Below, in pieces: positions 1 to 9,972 of a stretch of DNA of 64,000 nucleotides (position 1 is the first letter of the stretch; every line of letters begins with the position of its first letter). A program made the translations under genes and the position numbers. The notes below the pieces were generated by a model. It searched no databases. It was not told the DNA's origin and saw only the letters and a list, made by a program, of their open reading frames with translations. Source of the DNA: Sagittula marina (lineage in GTDB: Bacteria; Pseudomonadota; Alphaproteobacteria; Rhodobacterales; Rhodobacteraceae). The stretch lies in the NCBI RefSeq assembly GCF_014196795.1, contig NZ_JACIEJ010000006.1, positions 264,977 to 328,976 of the forward strand, in the 5' to 3' direction.

Positions 1-654
1 AGGGGTCTCCGCAACCATGATGAAATCGCGAAGGCGCAGCGACGCAGCAGGACCTCGTTTCCGACTCGTCGTAAGTTCCATTGGACATGTCCGCTTCAGA
101 TGACTGCTTTTCTGAAGGCCGTCCTGGGGGCGAACCGGACCACAATTGCCGCGCTGATCGACGTCTCGGACATTGCGACGGCAGTGACCACCGGTTGTTG
201 CGTTCTGTGGCGAATGGAATGGGTGACTGACACGTGAGGGGGATAGCCAAACCTGTGCCGAATGCTCTCCCTCATATGTTTGCGGCGACAAGCGATGATT
301 TGAGGAACGAGATGGATCGTTCGGCGATGTGTGAATGGCAAAGCCTTTTTTGAAGCCGGTCGATCCCGTACATGCAGCAGATCAGCGGAACGACACTGGG
401 AGTGCAGTCGAGGTCGAGCCAAACGTCACCTCAACCGTGCCGCCCAGCAGAGCCATGGCGCCTCTCAGGCGGAGCCGTGGGCTGGATGACTGCCAGCGCA
501 GGTGGTCAGAAGTGGCTTGGAAGTGAAATCAATTTCCCTAAACACTGGGTGCTAAATGCAGTAGGGGGCGCCTTGCGGCACCCCCTATATACAGACCTCG
601 GGACAAACTTGCCTCGGTTTGGGACAAACTCGACCGTCTTGTTCAAGTCTCACT
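1..654. other. Stretch without a convincing gene
   Basis: Short open frames exist on both strands but none has a ribosome site, a recognisable motif or a coherent protein. A strong hairpin lies at 562-587: arms TAGGGGG/CCCCCTA with an inner GCC/GGC pairing and a TTGC loop, lacking a T-run on either side. Just beyond it the ten bases GGGACAAACT occur twice (about 599-608 and 621-630), directly downstream of the secA stop on the minus strand. The hairpin could help end secA transcription, but that is weak inference. Confidence 0.5.
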
Positions 655-3438
655 TCAGGTGATGCGTCCATGACAGTGTTTGAACTTGTCACCGGAGCCG
701 CATGGGCAGGGATCGTTGCGGCCAGGGGAGCCCCACGTGGTGGGATCCGTCTCGTCGAAGTCGGGCGCGGCGCCGTCGGGAGCAGAACCGGTGGCTTGTG
801 CCACGCCCGCAGCAGGTTGGGCTGAAAGACCGGCAGGCTCTGACGATGCAGGAGCGCCCTGGGCATCCGCGGCTGCTTGCGGTTGTTGCGCGGCCGCAGC
901 GGCGCGTTGCATCGCTTCCTGCTGGGCGCGCAGTTCGGACATCATCTTCTGACGCTCTTCTTCGGTCATTGGCCGGACCTGAGCCAACTGTTGGGTCACG
1001 TCCTCGCGCAAACCATCGAGCAGGTTCTCAAACAGCTGGAACGCTTCGTTCTTGTATTCGTTCAGCGGGTCGCGCTGCGCATAGCTGCGGAAGCCCACAA
1101 CCGAACGCAGATGCTCCAAAGTCAGCAGGTGTTCGCGCCATTTCTTGTCGATGGTCTGAAGCAAGAACTGCTTTTCGATGGAGCGCATTGTGTCGGCCCC
1201 AAAGGCGGCTTCCTTCTCGGCCATGACCTTTGCCGTGAGGGTTTCCAGACGCAGTTTCACCTCGTCCTGATCGACGCCGTCTTCGTCCCCCCAGGTCATG
1301 ACAGGCGCGTCAATGCCCAGCTTCTCGATGCAGGCGGCGTAAAGACCTTGCAGGTTCCACTGGTCGGCATAGCTGCGGGGCGGGCAGTAGATGTCCACCA
1401 GCTCGTCGATGACTTCTTCGCGCATCTCGGTCGTGATCTCCGAGATGTCCTTGCTTTCCATGATCTCGCGACGCTGGGCAAAGATCACCTTGCGCTGGTC
1501 GTTCATTACATCGTCGAACTTCAGCAGCTGCTTGCGGATGTCGAAGTTGCGGCCTTCAACCTTGGCCTGCGCGCGCTCCAGCGATTTGTTCACCCAAGGG
1601 TGCACGATCGCTTCGCCTTCTTTCATGCCCAGCGAAGACAGCACCTTGTCGAGCCGGTCAGATCCGAAGATCCGCATCAGGTCGTCTTCGAGGGACAGGA
1701 AGAACGACGAGCGCCCTGGGTCGCCCTGACGACCGGAACGGCCGCGCAGCTGGTTGTCGATCCGGCGCGATTCGTGACGTTCGGTCGCGAGCACGTACAG
1801 GCCACCCGCGTCCTTGACCGCCTGCTCGTCGGCGGTGTGCGCCTCTTCGATGCGGGCGCGGATCGCTTCGGGATCGCCGTCGGGGTCGGCGGCGATGGCC
1901 TCCATCACCTTGAAGTCGACGTTGCCGCCCAGTTTGATGTCCGTGCCGCGGCCAGCCATGTTGGTCGCGATGGTCACTGCGCCCAGTTTGCCGGCGTCAG
2001 CGACAATCTGCGCTTCTTGTTCGTGCTGGCGCGCGTTCAGCACGTTGTGCGGCAGGTTCGCCTGCGTCAGCAACTGGCTGAGCATCTCGGACTTCTCAAT
2101 CGAGGTGGTGCCAACGAGGACGGGCTGGCCCTTGGCATGCGACTCGCCGATTTTCTTGACGATGGCGTCGTATTTTTCCTTCGCGGTGCGATAGACGGCA
2201 TCATCGTCATCAATACGGGCGATAGGGCGGTTGGTCGGCACTTCGACCACGCCAAGACCGTAAATCTCCATGAACTCAGAGGCTTCTGTGACAGCCGTGC
2301 CGGTCATGCCGCCGAGCTTTTCGTACAGACGGAAGTAGTTCTGGAACGTCACCGACGCCAGCGTGACGTTCTCCGGCTTGATCTCCACCGCTTCCTTGGC
2401 CTCGATCGCCTGATGCAGACCGTCGGACAGGCGGCGTCCGGCCATCATGCGGCCGGTGAATTCGTCGATCAGCATCACCTCGCCATCGCGGACGATGTAA
2501 TCCTTGTCCTTCTGGAACAGCTTATGGGCGCGGATCGCCTGGTTCACATGGTGGACGACAGTGGTGCTTTCGGGATCGTACAGCGACTGACCCTCGGGCA
2601 GCAGGCCACGCGCCTGAAGGTTCTCTTCGAGCCATTCGTTGCCTTCGTCGGTGAAGGTCACGTTGCGCGTCTTTTCGTCGACGCTGAAGTGATCGTCGTT
2701 CATTTCGGGGATCAACTTGTCCACCGATTGGTACAGCTCGGAGCGGTCGTCCGCCGGACCGGAGATGATCAGCGGCGTCCGGGCTTCGTCAATCAGGATC
2801 GAGTCCACTTCGTCCACGATGGCAAAGTAGTGATCACGTTGATGCAGCTGCGAAATCTCGGACTTCATATTGTCGCGCAGGTAGTCAAAGCCCAACTCGT
2901 TGTTGGTCGCGTAGGTGATGTCGCAGGCGTAGGCCTCGGCCTTTTCGGCTTCGGGCTGGCGCGGGTAGATCGCGCCGGTGGTCAGACCCAGTGCGCCGTA
3001 AACATTGGACATCCATTCGGCGTCCCGCTTGGCGAGGTAGTCGTTCACGGTGACGATGTGCACGCCGCGCCCGGTCAGCGCGTTCAGATAGGCGGCAAAG
3101 GTCGACATCAGCGTCTTGCCTTCACCGGTCTTCATTTCCGCAATGCTGCCTTGGTGCAGGAAAATCCCGCCCATCAGCTGCACGTCGAAGGCCCGCAAAC
3201 CCAGCGCGCGCTTGGCGGCTTCGCGGCAGTTGGCGAAGGCTTCCGGCAGCAGGCTGTCGAGGCTTTCGCCGCCAGCCAGACGTTCCTTGAAATCAGCGGT
3301 CTTTGCGATCAGGCCGGCGTCGTCGAGTTTCTCGAACTCGGGCTCCAGCGCGTTGATCTTCTCCACCAAAGGGCGGGTCGCTTTGATCTTGCGGTCGTTC
3401 GGAGTGCCGAAGACCTTACGCGCGAATTTTCCCAACAT
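655..3438 (-). CDS. secA: Preprotein translocase ATPase SecA
   Basis: SecA is the cytoplasmic ATPase that pushes unfolded preproteins through the SecYEG channel. The 927-residue product begins [11 protein letters not shown], the classic SecA start; an in-frame ATG 18 codons upstream gives a leader unlike the family, so 3438 is chosen. Visible parts are the Walker A motif MKTGEGKT (about residues 102-109), the [12 protein letters not shown]alker B region, the helicase core with [10 protein letters not shown] and [13 protein letters not shown], and a Gln/Ala/Pro-rich linker. The C-terminal zinc and SecB-binding tail [18 protein letters not shown] carries the usual Cys-Cys-Cys-His ligands. It is divergent from the parvulin foldase gene, a sensible pairing because both serve exported proteins. 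Length and all motifs are normal; identification is certain. Confidence 0.98.
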   Translation of the reverse strand: MLGKFARKVFGTPNDRKIKATRPLVEKINALEPEFEKLDDAGLIAKTADFKERLAGGESLDSLLPEAFANCREAAKRALGLRAFDVQLMGGIFLHQGSIAEMKTGEGKTLMSTFAAYLNALTGRGVHIVTVNDYLAKRDAEWMSNVYGALGLTTGAIYPRQPEAEKAEAYACDITYATNNELGFDYLRDNMKSEISQLHQRDHYFAIVDEVDSILIDEARTPLIISGPADDRSELYQSVDKLIPEMNDDHFSVDEKTRNVTFTDEGNEWLEENLQARGLLPEGQSLYDPESTTVVHHVNQAIRAHKLFQKDKDYIVRDGEVMLIDEFTGRMMAGRRLSDGLHQAIEAKEAVEIKPENVTLASVTFQNYFRLYEKLGGMTGTAVTEASEFMEIYGLGVVEVPTNRPIARIDDDDAVYRTAKEKYDAIVKKIGESHAKGQPVLVGTTSIEKSEMLSQLLTQANLPHNVLNARQHEQEAQIVADAGKLGAVTIATNMAGRGTDIKLGGNVDFKVMEAIAADPDGDPEAIRARIEEAHTADEQAVKDAGGLYVLATERHESRRIDNQLRGRSGRQGDPGRSSFFLSLEDDLMRIFGSDRLDKVLSSLGMKEGEAIVHPWVNKSLERAQAKVEGRNFDIRKQLLKFDDVMNDQRKVIFAQRREIMESKDISEITTEMREEVIDELVDIYCPPRSYADQWNLQGLYAACIEKLGIDAPVMTWGDEDGVDQDEVKLRLETLTAKVMAEKEAAFGADTMRSIEKQFLLQTIDKKWREHLLTLEHLRSVVGFRSYAQRDPLNEYKNEAFQLFENLLDGLREDVTQQLAQVRPMTEEERQKMMSELRAQQEAMQRAAAAAQQPQAAADAQGAPASSEPAGLSAQPAAGVAQATGSAPDGAAPDFDETDPTTWGSPGRNDPCPCGSGDKFKHCHGRIT

Positions 3439-3607
3439 GCCTGAGTACCTGTTCCCGGTTTCGTGTGCGGCATCTGCTTGCCCGCCTCGCACCGAGCCAA
3501 TACACAGGCCAAGAGACCGGCCACGCAGGGCCCTTGCGGCATGTAAGCGGCAGGCCGGACAGTGTCAATGTTCCCGCAGGTATAGGCTTGCGGATGAGGA
3601 GGACGGT

Positions 3608-4561
3608 ATGACGAAAACCACACGAGATCTGCGCCTGAGCGCCGCGCTTCTGGCAGCGATGCTGGCGATGCCTGTTGCATCTTGGGCCGAAAGCCACGGT
3701 GGCGATGATGATTCCGCCATGACCGAAGATCACGGCACAGCCGCGGCTGCTCCCAGCCCGCAGGAAACCGCGCCCGTCGTTGGCAAAGAGGCGCTGGATC
3801 AGGTGGTTGGCACAGTGGGGGACACGCAGATCACGGTGGGTCACATGATCGTGGCCAAGGCATCGCTGCCACAGCAGTATCAATCCATCCCTGACGAACA
3901 ACTGTGGGACAGCCTGTTGGAGCAACTGATCCAGCAAGAGGTGCTGGCCCAGTCCGGCGATGCAAAGGAAACGCCGCTGGTCCGACTGTCGCTGGAAAAC
4001 GAGAGCCGGTCCCTGATGGCTGCCGTTGCCATCACAGCCGTCGCAGATCGCGCGGTCAATGACGACCGCATTACGGACATTTACAAGCGCGATTACGTCG
4101 ATGTGGAGCAGGGCAAGGAATTCAACGCCTCACATATTTTGCTCGAGTCCGAAGAAGAGGCCCTCGCGGTTCTCGAAGAGGTCAAGGGCGGTGCGGAATT
4201 CGCGCAGGTGGCGCGTGAGAAATCCACCGGCCCGTCCGGCCCGAACGGTGGCTCGCTGGGCTGGTTCAGCTCTGGCATGATGGTCGAACCCTTTCAGGTG
4301 GCCGTGGACTCGATGGCCCCCGGTGACGTGACCGGACCGATCGAGACCCAATTCGGCTGGCATGTGATCAAGCTGAACGACACCCGCTCCCTCACGGCAC
4401 CGTCGCTCGAAGACGTGCGCGCGGAGATCGTGCAGAAGGTGCAGCAAGAAGCCGTCGAAAAGCACATCGACGACCTGATGCGCAAAACCGATGTCAGCCG
4501 CGCACCGCAGATCTCGGTCGATCCGTCGATCCTGTCGCAAACCGACCTTCTGGAGAACTGA
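3608..4561 (+). CDS. Exported parvulin-type peptidyl-prolyl isomerase
   Basis: This 317-residue protein is a periplasmic PpiC/SurA-like folding factor. Residues 1-27 form a signal peptide (basic start, Ala/Leu/Met core, cleavage expected after ASWA). A charged Ala-rich linker follows, then an N-terminal helical region and one parvulin domain at about residues 175-265, recognised from NASHILLE, FAQVAREKSTGPS, GGSLGWFSSG and FGWHVIKLND. The start at 3608 is chosen because it gives the signal peptide, although the frame stays open far upstream through antisense secA sequence. The gene is divergent from secA and runs into argJ with a two-base gap, an order I associate with Rhodobacteraceae. The exact clients cannot be read from the sequence. 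Confidence 0.92.
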   Translation: MTKTTRDLRLSAALLAAMLAMPVASWAESHGGDDDSAMTEDHGTAAAAPSPQETAPVVGKEALDQVVGTVGDTQITVGHMIVAKASLPQQYQSIPDEQLWDSLLEQLIQQEVLAQSGDAKETPLVRLSLENESRSLMAAVAITAVADRAVNDDRITDIYKRDYVDVEQGKEFNASHILLESEEEALAVLEEVKGGAEFAQVAREKSTGPSGPNGGSLGWFSSGMMVEPFQVAVDSMAPGDVTGPIETQFGWHVIKLNDTRSLTAPSLEDVRAEIVQKVQQEAVEKHIDDLMRKTDVSRAPQISVDPSILSQTDLLEN

Positions 4562-4563
4562 AA

Positions 4564-5778
4564 ATGACAGTGTCCCCGCTGGCCCCGGCGGCCTTTCCCG
4601 AGCTTCCCGTCATCGAAGGCGTGCGGTTCGCCGCCGTCGCCGCGGGGATAAAATACAAAGGGCGCGACGATGTGATGCTCGCGCTTCTTGATCCGGGCAG
4701 CGTCGTGGCGGGGGTCTTCACCCGCTCCGCCACGCGCTCCGCACCGGTTCTGGACTGTCAGGCCAAGCTGGGCACTGACAGCGATCAAGGTGCTGCATTC
4801 CTTGTGAATTCCGGCAACTCCAATGCCTTCACCGGGAAGGCGGGCGACGGTTCTGTCGCCGCCATCTGCAAGGCTGTGGCCGAGGCCACCAAGCTGCCGG
4901 AGACCCGCATCTTCACCTCCTCCACCGGCGTGATCGGCCAGCCGCTGCCGCATGACCGCATCATTGCAAAGCTGGACGAGGCCGTATCGGCCCTGTCGCG
5001 CCACGACTTGGCAGCCTCGGCTAAGGCGATCATGACCACCGACACCTTCCCCAAGGGCGCCGCGCGCGAAATCATGGTGGACGGCAAGCCGGTGAAGATC
5101 GCAGGCGTGGCCAAAGGGTCCGGCATGATTGCGCCGGATATGGCGACCATGTTGGTCTACGTCTTTACCGACGCGAAAATCAGTCGCGCCGCCTTGCAAG
5201 AGATCGTCTCCAACGCCAATGCGCGCACCTTCAACAACATCACCGTGGACAGCGACACCTCCACCTCTGACACGTTGCTGATGGCGGCCACAGGCGCGTC
5301 CGGCGTGTCTGTCGAAGGCAATGCTGACTTCGCCACGGCGGTGGAGGACGTTTTCCGCGACCTTGCCCACCTCGTGGTGAAGGACGGCGAAGGCGCGACC
5401 AAATTCGTCACTGTGAATGTCACAGGTGCCGCCACTGACGAAGATGCCCGCACGCACGCCTTGTCCATCGCCAACTCCCCGCTGGTGAAAACCGCAATTG
5501 CCGGCGAAGACCCCAATTGGGGCCGTATCGTCATGGCTGTGGGCAAATCCGGCGCCAAGGCAGACCGCGATGCGCTCACCATCCGGTTCGGGAACATCCT
5601 CGTGGCGGAAAAGGGCTGGGTCTCTCCCGACTATCAAGAGGAACAGGGCGCTGCCGTCATGAAGCAGCCGGAAATCAGCATCGACGTCGACATTGGCCTC
5701 GGTCACGGCGCGGCCACCGTCTGGACCTGCGACCTCACCCACGGCTATATCTCAATCAACGCAGATTACCGTTCATAA
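4564..5778 (+). CDS. argJ: Bifunctional ornithine/glutamate acetyltransferase ArgJ
   Basis: ArgJ moves the acetyl group from N-acetylornithine to glutamate, closing the cyclic arginine pathway; bifunctional forms also acetylate glutamate from acetyl-CoA. The 404-residue length is typical. The self-cleavage site is visible as KGSGMIAPDMATML at about residues 180-193, where the chain is cut before the Thr that becomes the nucleophile of the beta subunit. The conserved NSGNSNAFTG and GEDPNWGRI segments are also present. It starts two bases after the foldase stop and is probably co-transcribed with it. A perfect 9-base-pair hairpin follows the stop and likely ends the transcript. Whether this copy is mono- or bifunctional cannot be decided by eye. 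Confidence 0.96.
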   Translation: MTVSPLAPAAFPELPVIEGVRFAAVAAGIKYKGRDDVMLALLDPGSVVAGVFTRSATRSAPVLDCQAKLGTDSDQGAAFLVNSGNSNAFTGKAGDGSVAAICKAVAEATKLPETRIFTSSTGVIGQPLPHDRIIAKLDEAVSALSRHDLAASAKAIMTTDTFPKGAAREIMVDGKPVKIAGVAKGSGMIAPDMATMLVYVFTDAKISRAALQEIVSNANARTFNNITVDSDTSTSDTLLMAATGASGVSVEGNADFATAVEDVFRDLAHLVVKDGEGATKFVTVNVTGAATDEDARTHALSIANSPLVKTAIAGEDPNWGRIVMAVGKSGAKADRDALTIRFGNILVAEKGWVSPDYQEEQGAAVMKQPEISIDVDIGLGHGAATVWTCDLTHGYISINADYRS

Positions 5779-5786
5779 GCAACAGT

Positions 5787-5816
5787 GAAGCAGGGTGCCA
5801 CGCCCTGCTTCTTTGC
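5787..5816 (+). terminator. Terminator after argJ
   Basis: Perfect 9-bp inverted repeat GAAGCAGGG / CCCTGCTTC with a 7-base loop, followed by a T-rich stretch, nine bases after the argJ stop. Confidence 0.75.
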
Positions 5817-5901
5817 TTCCCAATGACCTCCGGGGGAGGGGCGGGGAAAAGCACCCGTCGCTGCGCACAGCACAGTCCTCCTGTCACTACAGGACAGTAT
5901 C

Positions 5902-6300
5902 ATGAAAATCATCCTCGTATCCGCCGTCGCGCTTATTGATCCCGATGGCCGGATCCTTTTGGCTCAACGTCCCGCCGGCAAGTCCATGGCTGGTCTGTGG
6001 GAGTTTCCGGGCGGCAAGGTCGAGCCCGGCGAAACCCCCGAGGCGGCGCTGGTGCGCGAATTGGAAGAAGAGCTGGGCATCGAGACATGGGACAGCTGCC
6101 TTGCGCCACTGACCTTCGCGTCGCACAGCTATGACGACTTCCATCTGCTGATGCCGCTGTTTGCCTGCCGAAAGTGGAAGGGCACGCCGCAATCGCGCGA
6201 AGGTCAGGCGCTGAAATGGGTCCGGGCAAACGCGCTCAAGGACTATCCCATGCCGCCAGCCGACGTCCCCCTGATACCGATTCTCCGCGACTGGCTGTAA
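5902..6300 (+). CDS. mutT: MutT-type Nudix pyrophosphohydrolase
   Basis: A 132-residue Nudix hydrolase, most like MutT, which removes oxidised dGTP (8-oxo-dGTP) from the nucleotide pool. The Nudix box is complete at about residues 37-59, from GGKVEPGETPEAAL through RELEEELGI, with the catalytic Glu cluster intact. The N-terminal strand VSAVALIDPDGRILLAQRP is characteristic of MutT rather than of other Nudix families. It follows argJ after a terminator, so it probably has its own promoter. The start at 5902 follows an AGGA-like site. Substrate is inferred from family resemblance only. Confidence 0.9.
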   Translation: MKIILVSAVALIDPDGRILLAQRPAGKSMAGLWEFPGGKVEPGETPEAALVRELEEELGIETWDSCLAPLTFASHSYDDFHLLMPLFACRKWKGTPQSREGQALKWVRANALKDYPMPPADVPLIPILRDWL

Positions 6301-6484
6301 AGCCGTTGCAAATTCACAGACAAAACGCTCGACAGGGCGTGTTTGTTGAAAATTTCATCGCGTTTTGGGGTCTCTGCATATGATTGATGCATCAATCGTG
6401 AAATTTTCGTGACTTAAGGCTGTAGCAATAATCTTGCGTTAGCTTTATCAAAGAAGAGGCAATGCACGTTTGGGAGGAAGAAAC

Positions 6485-6613
6485 ATGCTGAAAACCATCA
6501 CGATCGGTAACTATGTGTCTGTTCAGGGCTTGCTGGAAAAGACACTTCCAGATGGCCGTGTTTCTGTCCGCGTTGGTGAAAGCACCTACACCGGACGCCT
6601 CGTCGCAGGCTGA
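6485..6613 (+). CDS. Small conserved-looking protein of 42 residues
   Basis: A 42-residue frame starting MLKTITIGNYVSVQGLLEK and ending TGRLVAG. A strong GGGAGGAAG ribosome site sits seven bases before the ATG, an AT-richer upstream stretch could hold its promoter, and a rho-independent terminator follows about 60 bases after the stop. The sequence alternates short hydrophobic stretches and glycines, suggesting a small beta-barrel-like fold. It contains no transmembrane segment and no cysteine. I recall similar short proteins in roseobacters at this spot but know no function. Initiation signals and a private terminator make it a real transcription unit rather than a chance frame. Confidence 0.7.
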   Translation: MLKTITIGNYVSVQGLLEKTLPDGRVSVRVGESTYTGRLVAG

Positions 6614-6673
6614 ACCGCCCTGACGTTAGAACGCAGTTGGACGCCGACTGGCGCTCCATCACCAATGTATCCG

Positions 6674-6703
6674 AAGGCCTCCGATATCCCGGGGGCCTTT
6701 TTT
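6674..6703 (+). terminator. Rho-independent terminator of the 42-residue gene
   Basis: Stem AAGGCC...GGCCTT, extended inwards by TCC/GGG pairing, followed by six T residues. Confidence 0.85.
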
Positions 6704-6738
6704 GATTTCGGTGTCCGGACGTTGTTCTCTGGCAAAGG

Positions 6739-6769
6739 AAAAGGCCGCGCTCCTGGAAGCGCGGCCTTT
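6739..6769 (-). terminator. Rho-independent terminator of the infB operon
   Basis: Perfect 11-bp arms AAAGGCCGCGC / GCGCGGCCTTT around an 8-base loop, about 22 bases past the infB stop, giving TTTT on the minus-strand transcript. Confidence 0.85.
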
Positions 6770-6791
6770 GTTCTTTCAGATGTATACGCGA

Positions 6792-9311
6792 TCAGTCGAG
6801 CGTACGAACGATCTCTTCACGCTCGAAGATTTCGATGACGTCGCCAGCGCGCACATCTTCATAGTTCTCGAACGCCATACCGCATTCTTGTCCGGACTGA
6901 ACCTCAGCCACTTCGTCTTTGAAGCGTTTGAGCGTTTTCAGCGTGCCCTCGTGGATAACGACGTTGTCGCGGAGCAGGCGAACGCCTGCGGATCGACGTG
7001 CGACACCCTCGGTGACGAGACAGCCCGCAACCTTACCAACGTGGGAGACCTTGAAGACGTCCTTGATGTTGGCATAGCCGATGAAGTTCTCGCGCACTTC
7101 GTTGGACAGCAGGCCAGAGGCCGCCTTCTTCACGTCGTCCACGAGGTCGTAGATCACCGAGTAGTAACGGATCTCCACGCCCTTCTGGTTGGCGGCATTC
7201 CGCGCCGGTGCGTTGGCACGGACGTTGAAGCCGATGACCGGGCAGCCCGATGCTTCGGCCAGGCCGACATCGGATTCCGTGATGGCACCAACACCCGAGT
7301 GCAGTACGCGGACGCGCACCTCGTCGTTGCCGATCTTTTCCATCGCCTGCGTGATCGCCTCGGCAGAGCCCTGCACGTCGGACTTCACCAGAATTGGCAG
7401 CTCGGAGACAGTTTCGTCTTCCTTCGCCTTCTGGAGAAGCTGATCCAACGTCGTCGCAGCACCAGCTGCAGCGCGCTTTTCCTTGGCGGCGTGAGCGCGA
7501 TATTCTGCGATCTCACGAGCCTGAGAATCTGTCGACGTCACGTTCAGAACGTCGCCGGCTTCAGGCGTGCCGTTGAGGCCAAGAACCTCGACAGGAACAG
7601 AAGGTCCGGCTTCGGACACGCGCTCACCCTGGTCGTTGATCAGCGCACGGACCTTACCGTACTGCTCGCCCACAACAAAAATGTCGCCTTGCTTCAGCGT
7701 ACCGCGTTGCACAAGAACGGTGGCCACGGGACCGCGACCCACGTCAAGCTGCGCCTCGATCACCGCGCCTTCGGCGGGGCGGTTCGGATTGGCTTTCAGT
7801 TCCAGCAGTTCTGCCTGAAGCGCGATAGCTTCGAGCAGTTGGTCAAGCCCCTGACCCGTCTGGGCCGAGACTTCGACGTCCTGCACTTCACCAGACATCG
7901 CTTCCACCACAACTTCGTGCTGGAGCAGATCCGTGCGCACCTTGGTCGGGTTCGCGGACGGTTTGTCGATCTTGTTGATCGCCACGATCATCGGCACGTT
8001 GGCCGCTTTCGCGTGGCTGATCGCCTCGACGGTCTGCGGCATCACGGCGTCATCTGCCGCAACAACGAGAACAACAATGTCCGTCACCTGAGCCCCGCGC
8101 GAGCGCATGGAGGTGAAGGCCGCGTGGCCAGGCGTGTCGAGGAAGGACAGAACCTGTCCGTCCTTGGTCGTCACCTGATAGGCGCCGATGTGCTGGGTGA
8201 TGCCACCCGCCTCACCGGAGGTCACGTTGGTCTGGCGGATCGCGTCAAGCAGCGATGTCTTCCCGTGGTCAACGTGGCCCATGATCGTGATGACCGGGGG
8301 ACGGGGCTGCAGGTCTTCTTCCTTGTCTTCGATGGCCTGAATGACGTCTTCGACGTCGGCATCAGAGACGCGGACAACCTTGTGGCCGAATTCCTCGATG
8401 ATCAGTTCCGCAGTATCTGCGTCGATCGACTGGTTCTGGGTCGCCATGATGCCACTGTTCATCAGAGACTTCACAACATCGCCAACGCGCTCTGCCATAC
8501 GGTTTGCCAGCTCCGCGACGGTGATCGCCTCGGGCAGTCTGACGTCGCGCACGACCTTTTCACGTTGCTGCTGACCGCCCATCGCCTTCTGACGCGCACG
8601 CTCTTGCTTGCGCTTCATTGCGGCCATGGATTTCTGACGACCACCTTCGCCACCGGACAGAGCCTGGTTCAGCGTCAGTTTGCCGGCACGGCGTCCGCCG
8701 TCCTTGGCGCCACCACGACCACGGCTGCGGTCGTCCTTGTCACCATCGCGACGCGGCGCGGTTGCGCCCGGCTTGGCGTCAGGTCCGCGCGGTGCCTTGC
8801 GGGCTGCATCCTCGGGGGCCGGTTGAGCGGCGGCTGCGGCAGCTGCCTTGGCCTTCTGCTCTTCGGCTTCCTTGGCTTCGCGGATCTTGCGCTCTTCTTC
8901 CTCGGCCTTGCGCTTGAGCGCTTCCTCGGCTTCGCGCTGTTCGCGTTCCTTCAGTTCCTTCTCGGCCCGAAGACGTTCGCGCTCCTCAGTGCGGCGCTTG
9001 TCCTCTGCCTCGCGCGCGGCGGTCTCATCGGCCTCGCGCGCCCGTGCTGCCTGAAGTGCCTTCAGGCGGCGTTCCATCTCCGCGTCGGAAATCCCGGCGG
9101 GGCGTTTACCACCCGAGCCGCCCACAGGACCGCCCTTGCCGCCGCCCGCAGCGCCAGCGGCACCGGGCTTCGGCACCACGACGCGCTTGCGCTTGGTTTC
9201 CACCACGACATTCTTGGTGCGTCCATGGGAGAAGCTCTGCTTCACGCTGCCTGACCGGCCGCCACCACTACCACGCACACCCAGAGTTTTCTTGCCGTCG
9301 TTATCGCTCAT
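6792..9311 (-). CDS. infB: Translation initiation factor IF-2
   Basis: IF-2 is the GTPase that brings initiator fMet-tRNA to the 30S subunit and drives subunit joining. The 839-residue product starts [12 protein letters not shown]. It has a long alphaproteobacterial N-terminal region (about 1-330) with Gly/Arg-rich and Glu/Lys/Arg-rich, coiled-coil-like segments. The G domain shows GHVDHGKTS (G1), DTPGHAAF (G3) and NKID (G4), followed by the beta-barrel and C-terminal tRNA-binding domains. It is last in the rimP-nusA-ylxR-infB operon, nine bases after ylxR, and is followed by a clear terminator. The simple-sequence N-terminus makes a long antisense open frame that is not a gene. Confidence 0.98.
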   Translation of the reverse strand: MSDNDGKKTLGVRGSGGGRSGSVKQSFSHGRTKNVVVETKRKRVVVPKPGAAGAAGGGKGGPVGGSGGKRPAGISDAEMERRLKALQAARAREADETAAREAEDKRRTEERERLRAEKELKEREQREAEEALKRKAEEEERKIREAKEAEEQKAKAAAAAAAQPAPEDAARKAPRGPDAKPGATAPRRDGDKDDRSRGRGGAKDGGRRAGKLTLNQALSGGEGGRQKSMAAMKRKQERARQKAMGGQQQREKVVRDVRLPEAITVAELANRMAERVGDVVKSLMNSGIMATQNQSIDADTAELIIEEFGHKVVRVSDADVEDVIQAIEDKEEDLQPRPPVITIMGHVDHGKTSLLDAIRQTNVTSGEAGGITQHIGAYQVTTKDGQVLSFLDTPGHAAFTSMRSRGAQVTDIVVLVVAADDAVMPQTVEAISHAKAANVPMIVAINKIDKPSANPTKVRTDLLQHEVVVEAMSGEVQDVEVSAQTGQGLDQLLEAIALQAELLELKANPNRPAEGAVIEAQLDVGRGPVATVLVQRGTLKQGDIFVVGEQYGKVRALINDQGERVSEAGPSVPVEVLGLNGTPEAGDVLNVTSTDSQAREIAEYRAHAAKEKRAAAGAATTLDQLLQKAKEDETVSELPILVKSDVQGSAEAITQAMEKIGNDEVRVRVLHSGVGAITESDVGLAEASGCPVIGFNVRANAPARNAANQKGVEIRYYSVIYDLVDDVKKAASGLLSNEVRENFIGYANIKDVFKVSHVGKVAGCLVTEGVARRSAGVRLLRDNVVIHEGTLKTLKRFKDEVAEVQSGQECGMAFENYEDVRAGDVIEIFEREEIVRTLD

Positions 9312-9320
9312 AAAACGTAT

Positions 9321-9968
9321 TCATCCTTTCCGGCGGGACTTGCCGCCGCGATCACCCGATGTCGTCGCCGGTTGCGATGGACTCCGGAATCCCTTCAAGC
9401 GCATGGCTTCCTCTACAATACGCGGAACGAGTCCACCAGAGCCAAGCGCGGCGTGTATCACAGTTTGTCGACCAAAGGCCGCCCCCAGTTCATCTGCGGA
9501 CAGCCAGCCGATGTATCGCCCGCCATACGGCGTGCTTAATTTCGTTTTGCCCCGACCCGAGCCGTCTTCGGCCTGAATCAGCACGGAGGCTTCCTCCGAC
9601 TGGAGCATCGCCTTCACTTTTTCGTACCCGGCGATGGCATCCCCTGATCGGCGTGCCAGCGAGATCAAATCGATCACGCGTTTCACCAGCATCTGTTCCA
9701 GAAGATCCGTAAGCCCCTCCGGGACCGTAACCGGCTGTTTGGCACCCCGGGCGAAAAGATTCTTTTTCGCCGCGAGGTCCAGCGCAGTCCGTTCGGAAGA
9801 GACATATAAACCTCTTCCCGGCAGTTTTCCAGCCAGATCGGGCACGACCCGTGCGTCAGGGCTGACGACGAAGCGGATCAGCCCGCTTTTCGGCTGTACT
9901 TCGCCTGTGGCAAGGCACTTCCGTTCCGGCCCGTCGTCATTGTGTTTTTCGCTGCCCCCTCGGGTCAA
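9321..9968 (-). CDS. YlxR-family RNA-binding protein with L7Ae-like C-terminal part
   Basis: A 215-residue protein joining a YlxR (DUF448) domain, seen in the N-terminal half from RKCLATGE, IRFVVSPD and LPGRGLYVS, to a C-terminal region (RRSGDAIAGYEKVKAML ... VLIQAEDGSG) that resembles the L7Ae-type YlxQ fold. The likely start is the TTG at 9968, four bases past the nusA stop; the only in-frame ATG lies 63 bases upstream inside nusA and gives an Arg-rich leader. The product is thought to bind RNA around ribosome maturation or termination, in line with its place between nusA and infB. The exact role is not established. Confidence 0.88.
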   Translation of the reverse strand: MTRGGSEKHNDDGPERKCLATGEVQPKSGLIRFVVSPDARVVPDLAGKLPGRGLYVSSERTALDLAAKKNLFARGAKQPVTVPEGLTDLLEQMLVKRVIDLISLARRSGDAIAGYEKVKAMLQSEEASVLIQAEDGSGRGKTKLSTPYGGRYIGWLSADELGAAFGRQTVIHAALGSGGLVPRIVEEAMRLKGFRSPSQPATTSGDRGGKSRRKG

Positions 9969-9972
9969 TCGC

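Noticed and set aside
96..422. Minus-strand frame of 108 codons near the window start
   Set aside because: Arg/His-rich, no initiation signal and no recognisable family; probably chance.
877..3444. Very long open frame opposite secA
   Set aside because: It is antisense to a certain gene, lacks initiation signals, and is explained by GC-rich codon usage that leaves the opposite strand free of stops. The same applies to long frames opposite infB (6702-9254), nusA/rimP (9634-12270) and the glycogen genes.
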